Source: Wolbachia endosymbiont (group B) of Gerris lacustris
GTDB taxonomy: Bacteria; Pseudomonadota; Alphaproteobacteria; Rickettsiales; Anaplasmataceae
Assembly: GCF_964028355.1 (NCBI RefSeq)
Contig: NZ_OZ034761.1
Location: 1,054,001 to 1,118,000, forward strand
Direction of reading: 5' to 3'
Length of the DNA stretch: 64,000 nucleotides
Shown: positions 10,073-19,919 of the stretch, piece after piece
How positions within the stretch are numbered: position 1 is the first letter of the stretch
Layout of the letters: every line of letters begins with the position of its first letter
Notes under the pieces: generated by a model
Databases searched by the model: none
Told to the model about the DNA's origin: nothing
What the model saw: only the letters and a program-made list of their open reading frames with translations
Translations under genes and position numbers: made by a program

Positions 10073-10101
10073 ATTATACACAATTGTGAAGAAATATTCA
10101 A
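10073..10101 (-). promoter_or_regulatory. Promoter of Rpn nuclease gene
   Basis: On the reverse strand TTGAAT (10096-10101) and TATAAT (10073-10078) are separated by 17 bases, and the nuclease ATG follows 27 bases downstream. The same arrangement precedes the two other Rpn genes (53195-53223 and 48682-48710), which supports it as a conserved promoter. Confidence 0.7.
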
Positions 10102-10174
10102 CTAAAATTCAAACATAGAAAGAAGCATCCCTTTTGTATATCTTTATTTGGTAGTATTAAACTGTATAATATTT

Positions 10175-11086
10175 ATGGCAAATATCTCTATAAGGTATCA
10201 GATAGCACAAAAAGTAAGGAGCTGGAGGTTAAAGCGAGGCTATACTCAAAAAGATTTAGCGGGAAAAATCGGCGTAACGTATCAAATAGTACTACAATAT
10301 GAAAAAGGAACACGTAAAATTTCGATTGAGAAGTTATACGCTATGGCAGAGATATTATCAATTAATATTAAGGATCTTATTCCTGTATCAAATGAAAAAA
10401 TCTGTCTTGAAGATGAGGGGGAAGAAATATTAAATTTAGTAAGAGAATATAAAAAGATTAATGATCAAGAGTTACGTAAGATATTTTGTTTACTAACCAA
10501 GTTTGTTCAAATTAGTGAGAAAAGTAGTAAAAAAGCAGAGAAAATAAAAATTGCAAAGGGTCTGGTTAAAGGAGGAGTTTCTGTTGATATTGTTGCAAAA
10601 ACAATTGGTCTCTCTGCTGATGAATGTGTTGAAGAAAAAGGAGGTTCTATTTACTGCCAAATAGGAAAGAAGATAAAAGAATGGAGACTAGTGAGAGAGT
10701 ATACTCAAAAGGATTTGGCTGAGAAAATGGATACAACACGTGACGAAATAAGCAACTATGAGCAAGGACGTGTGGCCATTCCACTGGAAAAATTATATGC
10801 AATAGCAGAAACATTATCAATTAGCATTACAGATCTGCTCATAGAGGAAGATGAGATAGTAGAAGATGAGCTACCTGATTTAATAAAAGAATACAAAAAA
10901 ATTGGGAGTAAAGAATTACGCTATGCGCTAATAAAATCTCTGTTTGAAAGCATACAAATTTGCGAAGAGAAAGTGAAAAGAGCAGAAAAAATGAAAATTG
11001 CAAAGGATTTAGTGAAAGGAGGAATTCCAATCAACATTATTTTGCAAACGATAGGCCTCTCTTTAGACGAAATTCAACAAGTTTAA
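10175..11086 (+). CDS. Double XRE-type helix-turn-helix regulator
   Basis: The 303-residue protein contains two Cro/C1-type domains. The first is near residues 10-65 (VRSWRLKRGYTQKDLAGKIGV..IVLQYEKGTRKI), the second near 165-225 (IKEWRLVREYTQKDLAEKM..ISNYEQGRVAI). Each is followed by a similar helical linker (KKAEKIKIAKGLVKGGVSVDIV), so the protein is an internal duplication. I start at the ATG at 10175 (MANISIRYQIAQ) and not at a TTG at 10148, because the paralogue at 52223-53122 starts equivalently. It is divergent from the Rpn gene and upstream of a RadC-like gene, an arrangement typical of phage WO accessory modules. Confidence 0.87.
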   Translation: MANISIRYQIAQKVRSWRLKRGYTQKDLAGKIGVTYQIVLQYEKGTRKISIEKLYAMAEILSINIKDLIPVSNEKICLEDEGEEILNLVREYKKINDQELRKIFCLLTKFVQISEKSSKKAEKIKIAKGLVKGGVSVDIVAKTIGLSADECVEEKGGSIYCQIGKKIKEWRLVREYTQKDLAEKMDTTRDEISNYEQGRVAIPLEKLYAIAETLSISITDLLIEEDEIVEDELPDLIKEYKKIGSKELRYALIKSLFESIQICEEKVKRAEKMKIAKDLVKGGIPINIILQTIGLSLDEIQQV

Positions 11087-11255
11087 AATAAAAAATCATC
11101 ATATATTAATATCTTCACTTCTTGATGAAAAAATAAGTAAAAAAGATTGAGAAATTGATTTGACTCCACTCGAAATCTATGGCTTTATGCCAATGCTGAT
11201 AAAAAACAGCAGTAAATAATTAAAAACAATTTGTTATTAACGAGGAGTATATTTT

Positions 11256-11924
11256 ATGAATAATGGTAAAAAACTTACAGAAGAAATAGAGAGAGTATTA
11301 CAGAGTGGAGGAGGAAGTGCTCTGTTTGATCGTGAAATAATGGCAGTGCTTCTAGGAGCAGTTCACGACAGAAAGCAAGCACAAGATGTTACTAAAACTC
11401 TAATGGATAATTGCCCAGGAATAGGAGAAATTTTAGGACGAGAAATCGATGATTTGAAAATGATAGAAGGAATGACCGAATATGCAGCCGCAGCAATTGA
11501 ATGTGTTAAAGAAGCTCACAAGAGAGCACTCAGAGAAGGATTAAAGAGAGGCCCAGTAATGGATAGCCAAGAAAAGCTGATAGAGTATGTAAGGGTAAAT
11601 ATAGGCTTTTCAGCAAAAGAAGCTGTTCAGATAATATATTTGGATAAACAGAACCGTCTGATAAGAGATGAAGTGTATTTTGGTACAATAGATGAAGTAC
11701 ACCTATCTGAAAGGAAAGTGGTAAAAAAGGCGTTATCAATGGAAGCAGCGTCAATAATATTAGCTCATAACCATCCGGGAGGGAGTTTAGAACCATCAGA
11801 AGATGATAAAGTAATGACTAGAGAATTAGTGTCAGCATGTCAAGGAGTGGGAATTGAGCTAGAGGATCACATTATTATGACAGACAAAGGATATTGCAGT
11901 TTTAAGGAAAGAGAGCTGTTATAA
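11256..11924 (+). CDS. radC: RadC-like JAMM/MPN domain protein
   Basis: The 222-residue protein ends in a complete RadC JAMM motif, LAHNHPGGSLEPSEDD (HxH..S..D), which binds a metal ion. The N-terminal part contains the helix-hairpin-helix region (GIGEILGREIDDLKMIEGM). RadC proteins were first linked to DNA repair, but their role is unsettled; those on mobile elements may be anti-restriction or regulatory factors. The start is supported by an AACGAGGAG leader. A decayed copy lies at 51657-52016 and a different, truncated radC at 19407. Confidence 0.85.
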   Translation: MNNGKKLTEEIERVLQSGGGSALFDREIMAVLLGAVHDRKQAQDVTKTLMDNCPGIGEILGREIDDLKMIEGMTEYAAAAIECVKEAHKRALREGLKRGPVMDSQEKLIEYVRVNIGFSAKEAVQIIYLDKQNRLIRDEVYFGTIDEVHLSERKVVKKALSMEAASIILAHNHPGGSLEPSEDDKVMTRELVSACQGVGIELEDHIIMTDKGYCSFKERELL

Positions 11925-11979
11925 ACCAAATTTCAATTGCTTGAGAAGTTTGGCTACTACACAGTAGCAAAAAAACTTA

Positions 11980-13082
11980 TACCAACTCTCATTATTAATG
12001 AACCAAATAAGAAGCATTGCAGAGTTGTTTAACCGTGGAAGGGGAAAGAGAGGTAATAAAATTACACAAAGCGCTCTCAAGCAGAACAATTGTATCGTAG
12101 ATTTTATTGCGCAAAATGTTCTGTTTTATATATAACCAAAACCTCTCAACAGGATTGAGGTCAGGTGAGTATGGTGGTAGGTATATAATTTCGATATTTT
12201 TAGGTATCTTTAAACTTTTTGACTTATGCCAACTAGCGCAATCCATCACGAGAAAAGCCTTTCGTATTCCTAAATATTGCGACATCTGTTCAAGGAATAT
12301 ATTTATACAAGCAGTGTTGACGTTTGGTGCAAATAAGCTAAAATTCTCTCCATTTCTGGGATTAACTGCACTATAGAGATAAAAATTTTCCCTACCTAAT
12401 TTTACCTTAACCTGTGTCCTACTGCCTTTTTTAAACCACCCATGTCCAACTTTTGAATGTGTACCAAACCGTGATTCATCGAAGAAAAATAGCTCTTTTT
12501 CAGAATGCATGACAATAGTTTCATTGAGGTTTTTTTTTAAACTCCTCTTGCTTATTTTTATCCTGTCCACTATGAACTGGTCTTGGTGTGATATATGAGA
12601 ATTTCATTCTTTGCATATTACGATGTATTGTGGATTTGCTGATATTCAAACCAAATCTTTCTTGGATTCTTATTCTCATTTCTCTAATAGTAATATTGGG
12701 GTTTTCCTCCATCCACACCTCAATTTGTTCAAGTTGACTTTGGTTCAATATAGTTTTTCTACGGCGTTGAGGTGGAGAAAATAATTTTTCTTCTCTTCCA
12801 AATTTTATGTGCTTTATCCATGTAGTAATTGCCTTTCTCGAAATGCAACATATTTTTGCTACAGCTGTTATACTGTGCTTTTTTGCTGCAATTACAGCAT
12901 TTAGTTTTTTTGCAACATACGCATTATTTCTTACTTTCTTCAGCATCTCTTTTGCTGATTCCACCACTTTTTCATCCAATAATTTTGATCTTAATGCCAT
13001 CTAAACCTCGCTATTTTACTTACTCCAGTATGGCTTTTTTTCCATTATTGTCTATTCGTTGCTTGTATAGCGGGAATTGGTA
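11980..13082 (-). mobile_element. IS630-type element, copy 2 (complete, 1103 bp)
   Basis: Same ends as copy 1. TTA precedes the left end (11977-11979). The right end abuts a 223-bp inverted piece of the same element, so the outside flank on that side is TAA at 13306-13308 and no perfect duplication is seen. Confidence 0.9.
11995..13000 (-). CDS. IS630 family transposase, two overlapping frames (copy 2)
   Basis: The HTH frame is 12521-13000 and the DDE frame 11995-12570, joined across the A9 run as in copy 1. Distinguishing residues are GREEK, WMEENP and LCNFIT. All three catalytic segments are present. Confidence 0.9.
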
Positions 13083-13305
13083 TAAAAATATCGAAATTAT
13101 ATACCTACCACCATACTCACCTGACCTCAATCCTGTTGAGAGGTTTTGGTTATATATAAAACAGAACATTTTGCGCAATAAAATCTACGATACAATTGTT
13201 CTGCTTGAGAGCGCTTTGTGTAAATTTATTACCTCTCTTTCCCCTTCCACGGTTAAACAACTCTGCAATGCTTCTTATTTGGTTCATTAATAATGAGAGT
13301 TGGTA
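13083..13305 (+). mobile_element. IS630 fragment, DDE end only, inverted against copy 2
   Basis: The fragment begins TAAAAATATCG, inside the DDE frame, and runs to the normal element end TTGGTA. It encodes the last ~60 residues (NIEIIYLPPYSPDLNPVERF and on). It is the inverted repeat of 11980-12202, so copy 2 plus this fragment has the same IS end at both outer edges. Confidence 0.88.
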
Positions 13306-13421
13306 TAACTATTTAATTTTGATGTTTATTTTATTTAAGTTTTAGCACATTCTTATAGAAGTTGCCTATATAGGTTGTTTTTTATTTCTGTTAAGCTTAT
13401 ATTAAAAATTTAAGCTTACCT

Positions 13422-14582
13422 ATGAGGTTACTAATTGCGCTATTTTTATTATTCTTCATAGGAGGAAGTGCTGATGCTAGGGTAATTCTGGATAAAGAAA
13501 TATTTTATGCAGAACTAGATGGAAAAATAGATTTAAGATTCGGCTACGCTTTCAACAGAGATTCTTTTAGCTCTACCAAAGACAAGACCTCAAGTTATTC
13601 AGACCTGCGCTTTCTTTATTTGCAGCAAGTTTATCCAAATACTCAAATGGGTTTTGATGTTAAGGCAGGAGTTTCTGGTATTGCAAACTTAAAGGCACTA
13701 GACATAGAAAAGTTAGAAATGGAAAAGTGGTATTTTATCATAAAGAATCAGGAGTTTGGATCATTTGAATATGGTAAAGGAAGTTTGGTTAGTCAGAGTA
13801 TGTTAATTAACACTTCAAAAATTTATACAGCTGCTGGAGGAATAAATGGTCATTGGACAAACTATGCAAATTTGCGCGGTAATGGAAAAAAAGATGATGA
13901 CCCTGGGTATGATAAGGACAAGGTATTTTGGGTAAAACCCAATATTTACAGCGACTATAATGGACTAGAGCTGAAGTTAAAACAACCAACGATAAACTAT
14001 ATTTCTCCTGAAATTCATAACTTTCAACTTGGGTTCAGTTATGTTCCAGGAAAGAATAATTTACAATATAACAACCTAATAGCTGCCGGTCTTTCCTATA
14101 AAAATGGCCTATCAGATGAAATAAATTTTACTACTGCTTTGACTGGCGAATTTGCAAGAGAGAATTTAACTGACTGTACAAACGAAAATTCTAGTGATCT
14201 TCAGTGTCATAATCAATTACTGCACTGGAATTTTGGCTTGAAGCTAAAACTTTTTGAACTTGATTGCATTTTGTCGTACGGTAATGGTGGTAAATCTGGT
14301 GAGAAGCGTACTCATGAGACAAATAATATGCATTATGTAAATGCAGGTATTGCTTATCATTCTGATTCTCGTAAAGTGAGCTTAACATATTTTAATAGTG
14401 TTAGGGATATTGCAGACAAAGGTACAAACGAATTAACATCACAGGCTTTCAGTCTTGAATATCCATTGGCTGTTGGTACTTCATATTACTTTGATATTGT
14501 AAGATTTAGTACTAAGGAGCCTGCAGTGGAAGATAATAACTCCGGGTATGTGCTTTTGGCCGGATTGAAGCTAAGTTTTTAG
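13422..14582 (+). CDS. Porin-like outer membrane beta-barrel protein
   Basis: The first ~19 residues (MRLLIALFLLFFIGGSADA) form a signal peptide cleaved after ADA. The mature protein alternates polar and hydrophobic residues in short strands and ends in ..LLAGLKLSF, with the terminal Phe that outer-membrane barrels use for assembly. The 386-residue length fits a trimeric Gram-negative porin. It probably lets small solutes cross the outer membrane. Two cysteines occur in one loop (DCTNENSSDLQC). The specific solute is unknown. Confidence 0.75.
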   Translation: MRLLIALFLLFFIGGSADARVILDKEIFYAELDGKIDLRFGYAFNRDSFSSTKDKTSSYSDLRFLYLQQVYPNTQMGFDVKAGVSGIANLKALDIEKLEMEKWYFIIKNQEFGSFEYGKGSLVSQSMLINTSKIYTAAGGINGHWTNYANLRGNGKKDDDPGYDKDKVFWVKPNIYSDYNGLELKLKQPTINYISPEIHNFQLGFSYVPGKNNLQYNNLIAAGLSYKNGLSDEINFTTALTGEFARENLTDCTNENSSDLQCHNQLLHWNFGLKLKLFELDCILSYGNGGKSGEKRTHETNNMHYVNAGIAYHSDSRKVSLTYFNSVRDIADKGTNELTSQAFSLEYPLAVGTSYYFDIVRFSTKEPAVEDNNSGYVLLAGLKLSF

Positions 14583-14837
14583 TGAAGTAACTGGTATGTA
14601 AGTATTGTAATAATGGGAGTAAAATTGAGTTGTTAATATATTTAATATTATAAAAATAACTATTACATAAGATTTTCAATAAAAAGACATTCTGTTACTA
14701 ATCTAAGTGTAGGAGAAAACAGTTATTAATTAGCAAACCAAACCCTTCAATAAGCGCATCTCTTCAGGTGCTCTTTTTTCTTTTTTATATATAAAAAAAT
14801 TAGATAGTATTGTGAGTGCGGTTTTTTCTGTGTTCTG
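14583..14837. other. Intergenic, no feature recognised
   Basis: It is AT-rich, with no gene or clear promoter pair. A possible rmuC -10 lies in the run before 14838 but is not distinctive. Confidence 0.4.
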
Positions 14838-16196
14838 ATGCTTTTCAATTCTATAGCTTTTGTATTGAATGTCCTTTTTTTACTACTATTTCTCTATATC
14901 ATTGCAAGAAAGAACAGGAAGCTAAGTGAGGAAAATATAAAGTCAGCAAATCTTGAGAAGAATTTACTTAAAGTAGAGCATGAGTTTCAAGAGACAAGGC
15001 GAACTTTACTGAATAAGGATGAGGAAATAGTTGATTTGAAAGTGAGGAACGCAGAGCTTGAAGTAATTTTGCAAAAAGAACGTGAGGAAAAGAGAAAAGA
15101 GATGGAGTTACTGACAAAAGCAGAGGAGAGGCTTACGAACACTTTTAAAGCGCTTTCTCTTGATGCTTTGCAGGTAAACAATAATAATTTTCTGAATTTA
15201 GCGAAGGAAGTAATCGATAATAAACTAAAAGAAACAGAAAGTGACTTCAAAAAAAGGCAAGCAACGATCAACGAAGTTGTCACTCCAATAAAAGAAAAAT
15301 TAGAAAAATTCGACAGTGAAATACGTGAGCTAGAAAAAGAGAGGGTAGGGGCCTACGAAGGTTTAAGGGAGCAAATTGGAGCATTAATGAACCAAACTTC
15401 TAGCCTTGCTAACGCCCTGAGGAAACCTCACATTAGAGGTAAGTGGGGTGAAATGCAGCTCAAAAGAGTGATAGAGATGGCGGGAATGATTGAATATTGC
15501 GATTTTTTTACTCAAGCTTCAGTGATTGATAAAAATGAGGACAATTTGTTACGTCCTGATTTAATAGTAAAAATGCCATCAGGAAAGCAAATAATAATAG
15601 ATGCTAAAGTACCACTTGATTCTTACATGGATGCTATGTCACAAAATGATTTACAGATACAAAAGGAAAAATTGAAGAATCATTCTCTGGCAATAAAAAA
15701 ACATATAAATGATCTAGGCAGAAAGGAATATTGGAACCAATTTGAAAATACGCCAGAGCTTGTGGTGCTTTTTTTAACAGGAGAAGGGGTTTTCAGCGCA
15801 GCACTAGAATGTGAACCAGCTTTGATAGAAATTGGAATAGAAAAAAAAGTAATTATTGCAACACCAATCACTTTAATCGCGCTACTTAGGGCAGTAGCCT
15901 ATGGATGGAAGCAAGAGATGATAGCTGAAAATGCAAAGAAAATAAGTGAACTAGGCCATATTTTATATGAGCGAATCTGCACAATGGGTGAAAATTTTGA
16001 TAATTTACGCAGAAGCTTAAAAAGTGCTGTTGATCATTACAATAAAACTGCTGGTTCGCTTGAGGCAAGAGTGTTTCCTGCTGCCCGAGAATTCAATAAG
16101 CTTGGTATACATGCAAAAAATAAAGAACTAACTGCTGCAAAAGAGTTGGAATCTTTACCACGCAGTTTACATGCTGAGGGGTTGAAAGTAGATTAG
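14838..16196 (+). CDS. rmuC: RmuC family DNA recombination protein
   Basis: The 452-residue protein has one N-terminal membrane segment (residues 5-22, [18 protein letters not shown]), a long coiled coil (about 30-190) and the RmuC nuclease-like domain ([60 protein letters not shown]). The D..D-x-K of IIIDAKVPL is the expected PD-(D/E)XK-like core. RmuC limits recombination at inverted repeats, which is notable in a chromosome so rich in inverted IS copies. It is convergent with the downstream carboxypeptidase gene. Confidence 0.92.
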   Translation: MLFNSIAFVLNVLFLLLFLYIIARKNRKLSEENIKSANLEKNLLKVEHEFQETRRTLLNKDEEIVDLKVRNAELEVILQKEREEKRKEMELLTKAEERLTNTFKALSLDALQVNNNNFLNLAKEVIDNKLKETESDFKKRQATINEVVTPIKEKLEKFDSEIRELEKERVGAYEGLREQIGALMNQTSSLANALRKPHIRGKWGEMQLKRVIEMAGMIEYCDFFTQASVIDKNEDNLLRPDLIVKMPSGKQIIIDAKVPLDSYMDAMSQNDLQIQKEKLKNHSLAIKKHINDLGRKEYWNQFENTPELVVLFLTGEGVFSAALECEPALIEIGIEKKVIIATPITLIALLRAVAYGWKQEMIAENAKKISELGHILYERICTMGENFDNLRRSLKSAVDHYNKTAGSLEARVFPAAREFNKLGIHAKNKELTAAKELESLPRSLHAEGLKVD

Positions 16197-16228
16197 TATT
16201 TCAGGTCTCCTTAACTTACATTTGCTGA

Positions 16229-17335
16229 TTAAAACAACTTTCTAAAAATTTTTTTTATATAGCTCAATTCCTGCACATCATTTGCTGCATAAACAGGTAT
16301 AGTTTGTTGCTCAGTACCAGGTATTTCTATAAAAATTTTGCCCACTTCTTGACCTTTTTTAATTGGTGCGGGTACCATATCTTTATACTCAATACGCACT
16401 TTAATTTTATCATGTAATCTGCGGTTATAAGTTATGGTAACATCGTTTGCAACTGTAACGGGCACTTTTTTATCTTTTCCATAAACAATATTTATTTCTT
16501 CAACTACGCTATCCTTAGCAAATATTTTCTTGGTATTAAAATGATTTAAGGAATATTGTATTAGTCTTTTTGCTTCCTCTATTCGCTCTTTCTCGGTGTC
16601 CAAACCATTCACAACAGCAAAAATTCTCCTATCGTTCCGTTTTGCAGATGCTATAATACCATAACCACCAGCACTCGTATGACCTGTCTTTAGACCATCA
16701 ACTCCAATATCATGAAAAAGCAGAAGATTTTTGTTTTTTTGTACAATATCGTTGTGTGTCAAATATTGCTCAGAAAATAAATCATAATACTCAGGAAAAT
16801 CGGTGAAAATCCTTTTTGCCAGTGTCACCAAGTCTTTTGCACTCATAAAATGGTCTTCATCTGGCCATCCACTTGAGTTAACAAAATGACTATCATTAAG
16901 ATTTAAATCTTGTGCAACTTCATTCATTTCAGCAACAAAATTCTCTTCTGATCCTGCGATACCCTCGGCTAGCACTATGCATGCATCATTACCTGAGGCG
17001 ATTGTAACTCCTTCAAGTAATTCTTTTACCATAATAAATTGACCTTCTTTCAAAAACATAGAAGAGCCTTTCCTTTCCCATGCTTTTCTACTTACTCGAA
17101 ATTTATCTTCCATTTTTATTATTCCAGCTTTTAGATAGTCAAAAGCTACATATAAAGTCATTAACTTGCTCATTGAAGATGGGGCCATTTTTTCACTGGA
17201 ATTATGGTCAAAAATGAAAGAGTCTGAAGCTAAATCTAAAACAACTGCTTGCTTTGCTTTAGTTCTAAACTGATATGAGTACGAATTAAAAGGGAGTATA
17301 AAAATTAATAGCAAAGTTACTAATTTGCTTAACAT
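16229..17335 (-). CDS. dacF: D-alanyl-D-alanine carboxypeptidase (PBP5/6, DacF-like)
   Basis: A signal peptide (MLSKLVTLLLIFILPFNSYS) leads a penicillin-binding domain with all three active-site motifs: SMSK (Ser54 to Lys57), SGN in TIASGNDACIVLAEG, and KTG in GLKTGHTSAGG. After residue ~280 follows the beta-rich C-terminal domain of PBP5 (VTITYNRRLHDKIKVRIEYKD). The enzyme removes the last D-Ala from peptidoglycan stem peptides in the periplasm. Wolbachia makes a minimal lipid II-derived wall, so the gene is expected. No C-terminal amphipathic anchor is obvious beyond YIKKIFRKLF. Confidence 0.9.
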   Translation of the reverse strand: MLSKLVTLLLIFILPFNSYSYQFRTKAKQAVVLDLASDSFIFDHNSSEKMAPSSMSKLMTLYVAFDYLKAGIIKMEDKFRVSRKAWERKGSSMFLKEGQFIMVKELLEGVTIASGNDACIVLAEGIAGSEENFVAEMNEVAQDLNLNDSHFVNSSGWPDEDHFMSAKDLVTLAKRIFTDFPEYYDLFSEQYLTHNDIVQKNKNLLLFHDIGVDGLKTGHTSAGGYGIIASAKRNDRRIFAVVNGLDTEKERIEEAKRLIQYSLNHFNTKKIFAKDSVVEEINIVYGKDKKVPVTVANDVTITYNRRLHDKIKVRIEYKDMVPAPIKKGQEVGKIFIEIPGTEQQTIPVYAANDVQELSYIKKIFRKLF

Positions 17336-18017
17336 ATTTATAATTTTAAATTTATAGTGTACTAATTAATAGTATGATTTTGCACGAGCATTTCAATATA
17401 TCTCTTGCATAAAACTTCCTTGACAAACTGCGCCAGCTCCCTTATTATGACAATAAGAGTATTTATCCTTGTTTTTGATCCGCGCGGGTTCAACAACAAA
17501 AATTCAGTGAAAAACTCAGATGTTTATTGGCAAATTACATAAAAATTATAGCGGCTGCATGTCTTTTTTATTTTTTCTACATTCAGCCAAAACGCGCTTA
17601 TTTTAAGCGTTAGCACATTATCAATTACAGTAATAAAATTAGCACCATGTGGATTCTTTTGCCTTTTTTTCGCTTGGTAAATTTCTTAACGTTTATAGCT
17701 AAATGAACTGGGCAGAAAGGTGTCATTCCAGTGCTTGACACTGGAATCCAGGAAAGTTTAGCTTGTGAGCAAGCAAACTAGCATAGAAAGTTGTAAGTTA
17801 AAAATGTGATATAAAAGAGATAAGAGGGAAAGATAACCCTACTCACTATAGGAATAGGGCTATCACGGGCGTGTGCGACCGAATGAAAGTTGGTATTACA
17901 ACCGTAGCCATCAAGGTAAACTAGCCCCATCTCTCGATACGTTTGAATAGTTGCATGGGACATATGTATGCACCCGTTTACAATCTTAAATTAATTAAAC
18001 TATCGAGGTTATTTATT
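17336..18017. other. Intergenic and IS110 leader region with short repeats
   Basis: About 17551-17600 (..ATTCAGCCAAAACGCGCTTA) is a dispersed repeat also found at about 38202-38252. At 17717-17757 a palindromic repeat (TCCAGTGCTTGACACTGGAA core) of the kind common in Wolbachia occurs. From about 17800 the sequence is probably the 5' part of the IS110 element, but I cannot fix its left end. Confidence 0.5.
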
Positions 18018-18962
18018 ATGATTACATCTTATCAAAATTTCATTGGCATTGATATCGGAAAATTTAAAAATGTTGCTGCAGCTTATAACCAAAGGAGCGC
18101 TATCAAGTTTGACAATGATGCTACTGGTTGGCAACAGTTGTTTCAAAAATTTTCAGATATCCTACCTAATTCTCTAGTAACTTTAGAAAACACTGGAAAA
18201 TATGAGCTTGGCTTAGCACATTTTCTTGTTGATAAGAATGTTGCTGTACATCGAGCTAATACTCGTAAAGTAAAAAGTTTTATCATATCACATGGAACTT
18301 TAGCAAAGACAGATCAATCAGATGCAAGAGCCCTTGCTCAATATGGTTTTGAACGCTATAGTGCTCTATCTCTATTTGTGCCTATGTCAAAAGAACAAAC
18401 CGCCTTAGTTGCACTCTGTCAACGTCGTGATGACATTACACAAATGAGAACTCAAGAGAAATGTAGGCTTGCAGCACCTGAAAACGACTATATAAAGGAA
18501 AGTTGCCAAAAAACAATAGACTTTTTTACCAGTCAGATAAATGAGTTCAACGATGCCATACAAAGAATTATTGATAAAAATCCAGAGTTACAAAAGCGTC
18601 AAAAGATCTTGAGAACAGTGCCAGGAATAGGTCTCAAGTTATCACAAGTTTTTGTGTGTCTAATGCCAGAACTTGGCCACCTAAACAAAAAAGAAGTTGC
18701 AAGTCTTGCTGGAGTTGCTCCACATCCAAAAGAAAGCGGTAAAACTATTGGTTACCGAAGGATAACAGGTGGTAGAAGCAATGTTCGTGCAAAGCTTTTC
18801 ACAGCTGCTATGGCTGCTGCAAGATCTAAATCTGCACTTGGTGCTTTTTATTCTGATCTTATTGGTAGAGGTAAAAAGAAGATGGTAGCTATAACAGCTC
18901 TAATGCGAAAAATCATAGTAATTGCCAATGCAAGACTTAAAGAAGCAATTAATATGAAATAA
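18018..18962 (+). CDS. IS110 family transposase
   Basis: The N-terminal DEDD/RuvC-like domain starts IGIDIGKFKNVAAAY and contains LENTGKYE and KTDQSDARALAQYG. The C-terminal transposase_20 domain has LRTVPGIGLKLSQVFVCLM..LASLAGVAPHPKESG and the S-x-x-x-G region. Length from the ATG at 18018 is 314 residues. The ATG follows CGAGGTT, so I reject the upstream start at 17943. IS110 elements lack terminal inverted repeats, so the element edges are not defined here. Confidence 0.9.
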   Translation: MITSYQNFIGIDIGKFKNVAAAYNQRSAIKFDNDATGWQQLFQKFSDILPNSLVTLENTGKYELGLAHFLVDKNVAVHRANTRKVKSFIISHGTLAKTDQSDARALAQYGFERYSALSLFVPMSKEQTALVALCQRRDDITQMRTQEKCRLAAPENDYIKESCQKTIDFFTSQINEFNDAIQRIIDKNPELQKRQKILRTVPGIGLKLSQVFVCLMPELGHLNKKEVASLAGVAPHPKESGKTIGYRRITGGRSNVRAKLFTAAMAAARSKSALGAFYSDLIGRGKKKMVAITALMRKIIVIANARLKEAINMK

Positions 18963-18982
18963 AAAAATCTGTATAGAAAATA

Positions 18983-19033
18983 GGTTAACGAATATGTGCG
19001 TCTACACACATTTAAAGCACATATTCGTTAACC
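18983..19033. repeat. Perfect 17-bp inverted repeat after the IS110 transposase
   Basis: GGTTAACGAATATGTGC (18983-18999) is mirrored by GCACATATTCGTTAACC (19017-19033) around a 17-base loop. It lies 20 bases after the transposase stop. There is no T run, so a simple terminator is unlikely; it may be the recombination or termination end of the IS110 element. Confidence 0.7.
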
Positions 19034-19406
19034 ATAAAATCTAAGCAGTGCTTGCTGTTTGATATAAATTTCTTTCTGTATAAACTAGGGTTTTTGTTGC
19101 CAAAATACATTTTTCAATTGAATAAAAATACAAAATTATCAACAAATGAGACTAAATTCAAAAAATTTTAAAAAACATAGTTGATGGTTGCAACGTTTTC
19201 GGTGAGATTGCAGAAAGGCTGGATCCCAATGTCAAGCACTGGGATAGAGGGACAAGAAGGAGGGAGCAGGGGATGACAAGAAAGGAGCTACTTTCATGAC
19301 ACCATTTGCTTTCTTCAAAAATTTACAATTATGCTTCATGTGTTTTATTAAATGTTTTACTTAAAAATTCAATTTCTTATTATAAGAGATAAGCAATTCA
19401 TGAATA
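19034..19406. other. Intergenic with a palindromic short repeat
   Basis: Around 19207-19280 a copy of the Wolbachia-type short repeat occurs (GGATCCCAATGTCAAGCACTGGGAT). No gene is seen. Confidence 0.5.
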
Positions 19407-19919
19407 ATGAAAGATTACAAAAAAGGTCATAGAAAGCGCCTAAGAGAGAGAATTATTTTAGATAACGGACAATCATTACTTGATTGTGAGATTTTAGAAC
19501 ACGTTTTATATTCAGCATATAGTAGAATTGATGTAAAGCCAGTAGCAAAGAGTTTGATAGAAATTTTCGGCAGTTTAAATAAGGTTTTTAATGCCGATTT
19601 AGAAGCACTGCAGAATATTAAAGGAGTTAATAATGCAGCCATATCTGCTATCTTTTGTATGAAACAGGCTTTTGTTCGTTCTGCACGAGAAGAAATAAAG
19701 GACCTACCCATAATTAATAATTGGAAAAAATTGCTTGATTATTTAAAAGTAAGTATAGGCAGCCTTAATAAAGAAAATTTTCGCGTTATCTATATGAATA
19801 AAAGATATCGTCTAATAGCAGAAGATCTACAAAACTTTGGTACAATAGATCAAACTCCTGTTTATGTTAGAGAGATCATAAAACGTGCTCTTTTAATTGG
19901 CTCAACGTCGATTGATTAA
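19407..19919 (+). pseudogene. radC: Chromosomal-type RadC, C-terminal JAMM region lost
   Basis: The protein starts MKDYKKGHRKRLRERIILDN, the usual N-terminus of alphaproteobacterial RadC, and has the HhH segment (DLEALQNIKGVNNAAISAI). It stops at IIKRALLIGSTSID, exactly where the metal-binding LxHNHPxG motif should follow. The frame runs into a fragment of an IS4-type transposase on the other strand. The truncated protein lacks every JAMM ligand and is presumably inactive. Confidence 0.8.

Noticed and set aside
10165..10170. TATAAT as promoter of the double-HTH gene
   Set aside because: It is only four bases from the ATG, leaving no leader, and there is no -35 at the right distance.
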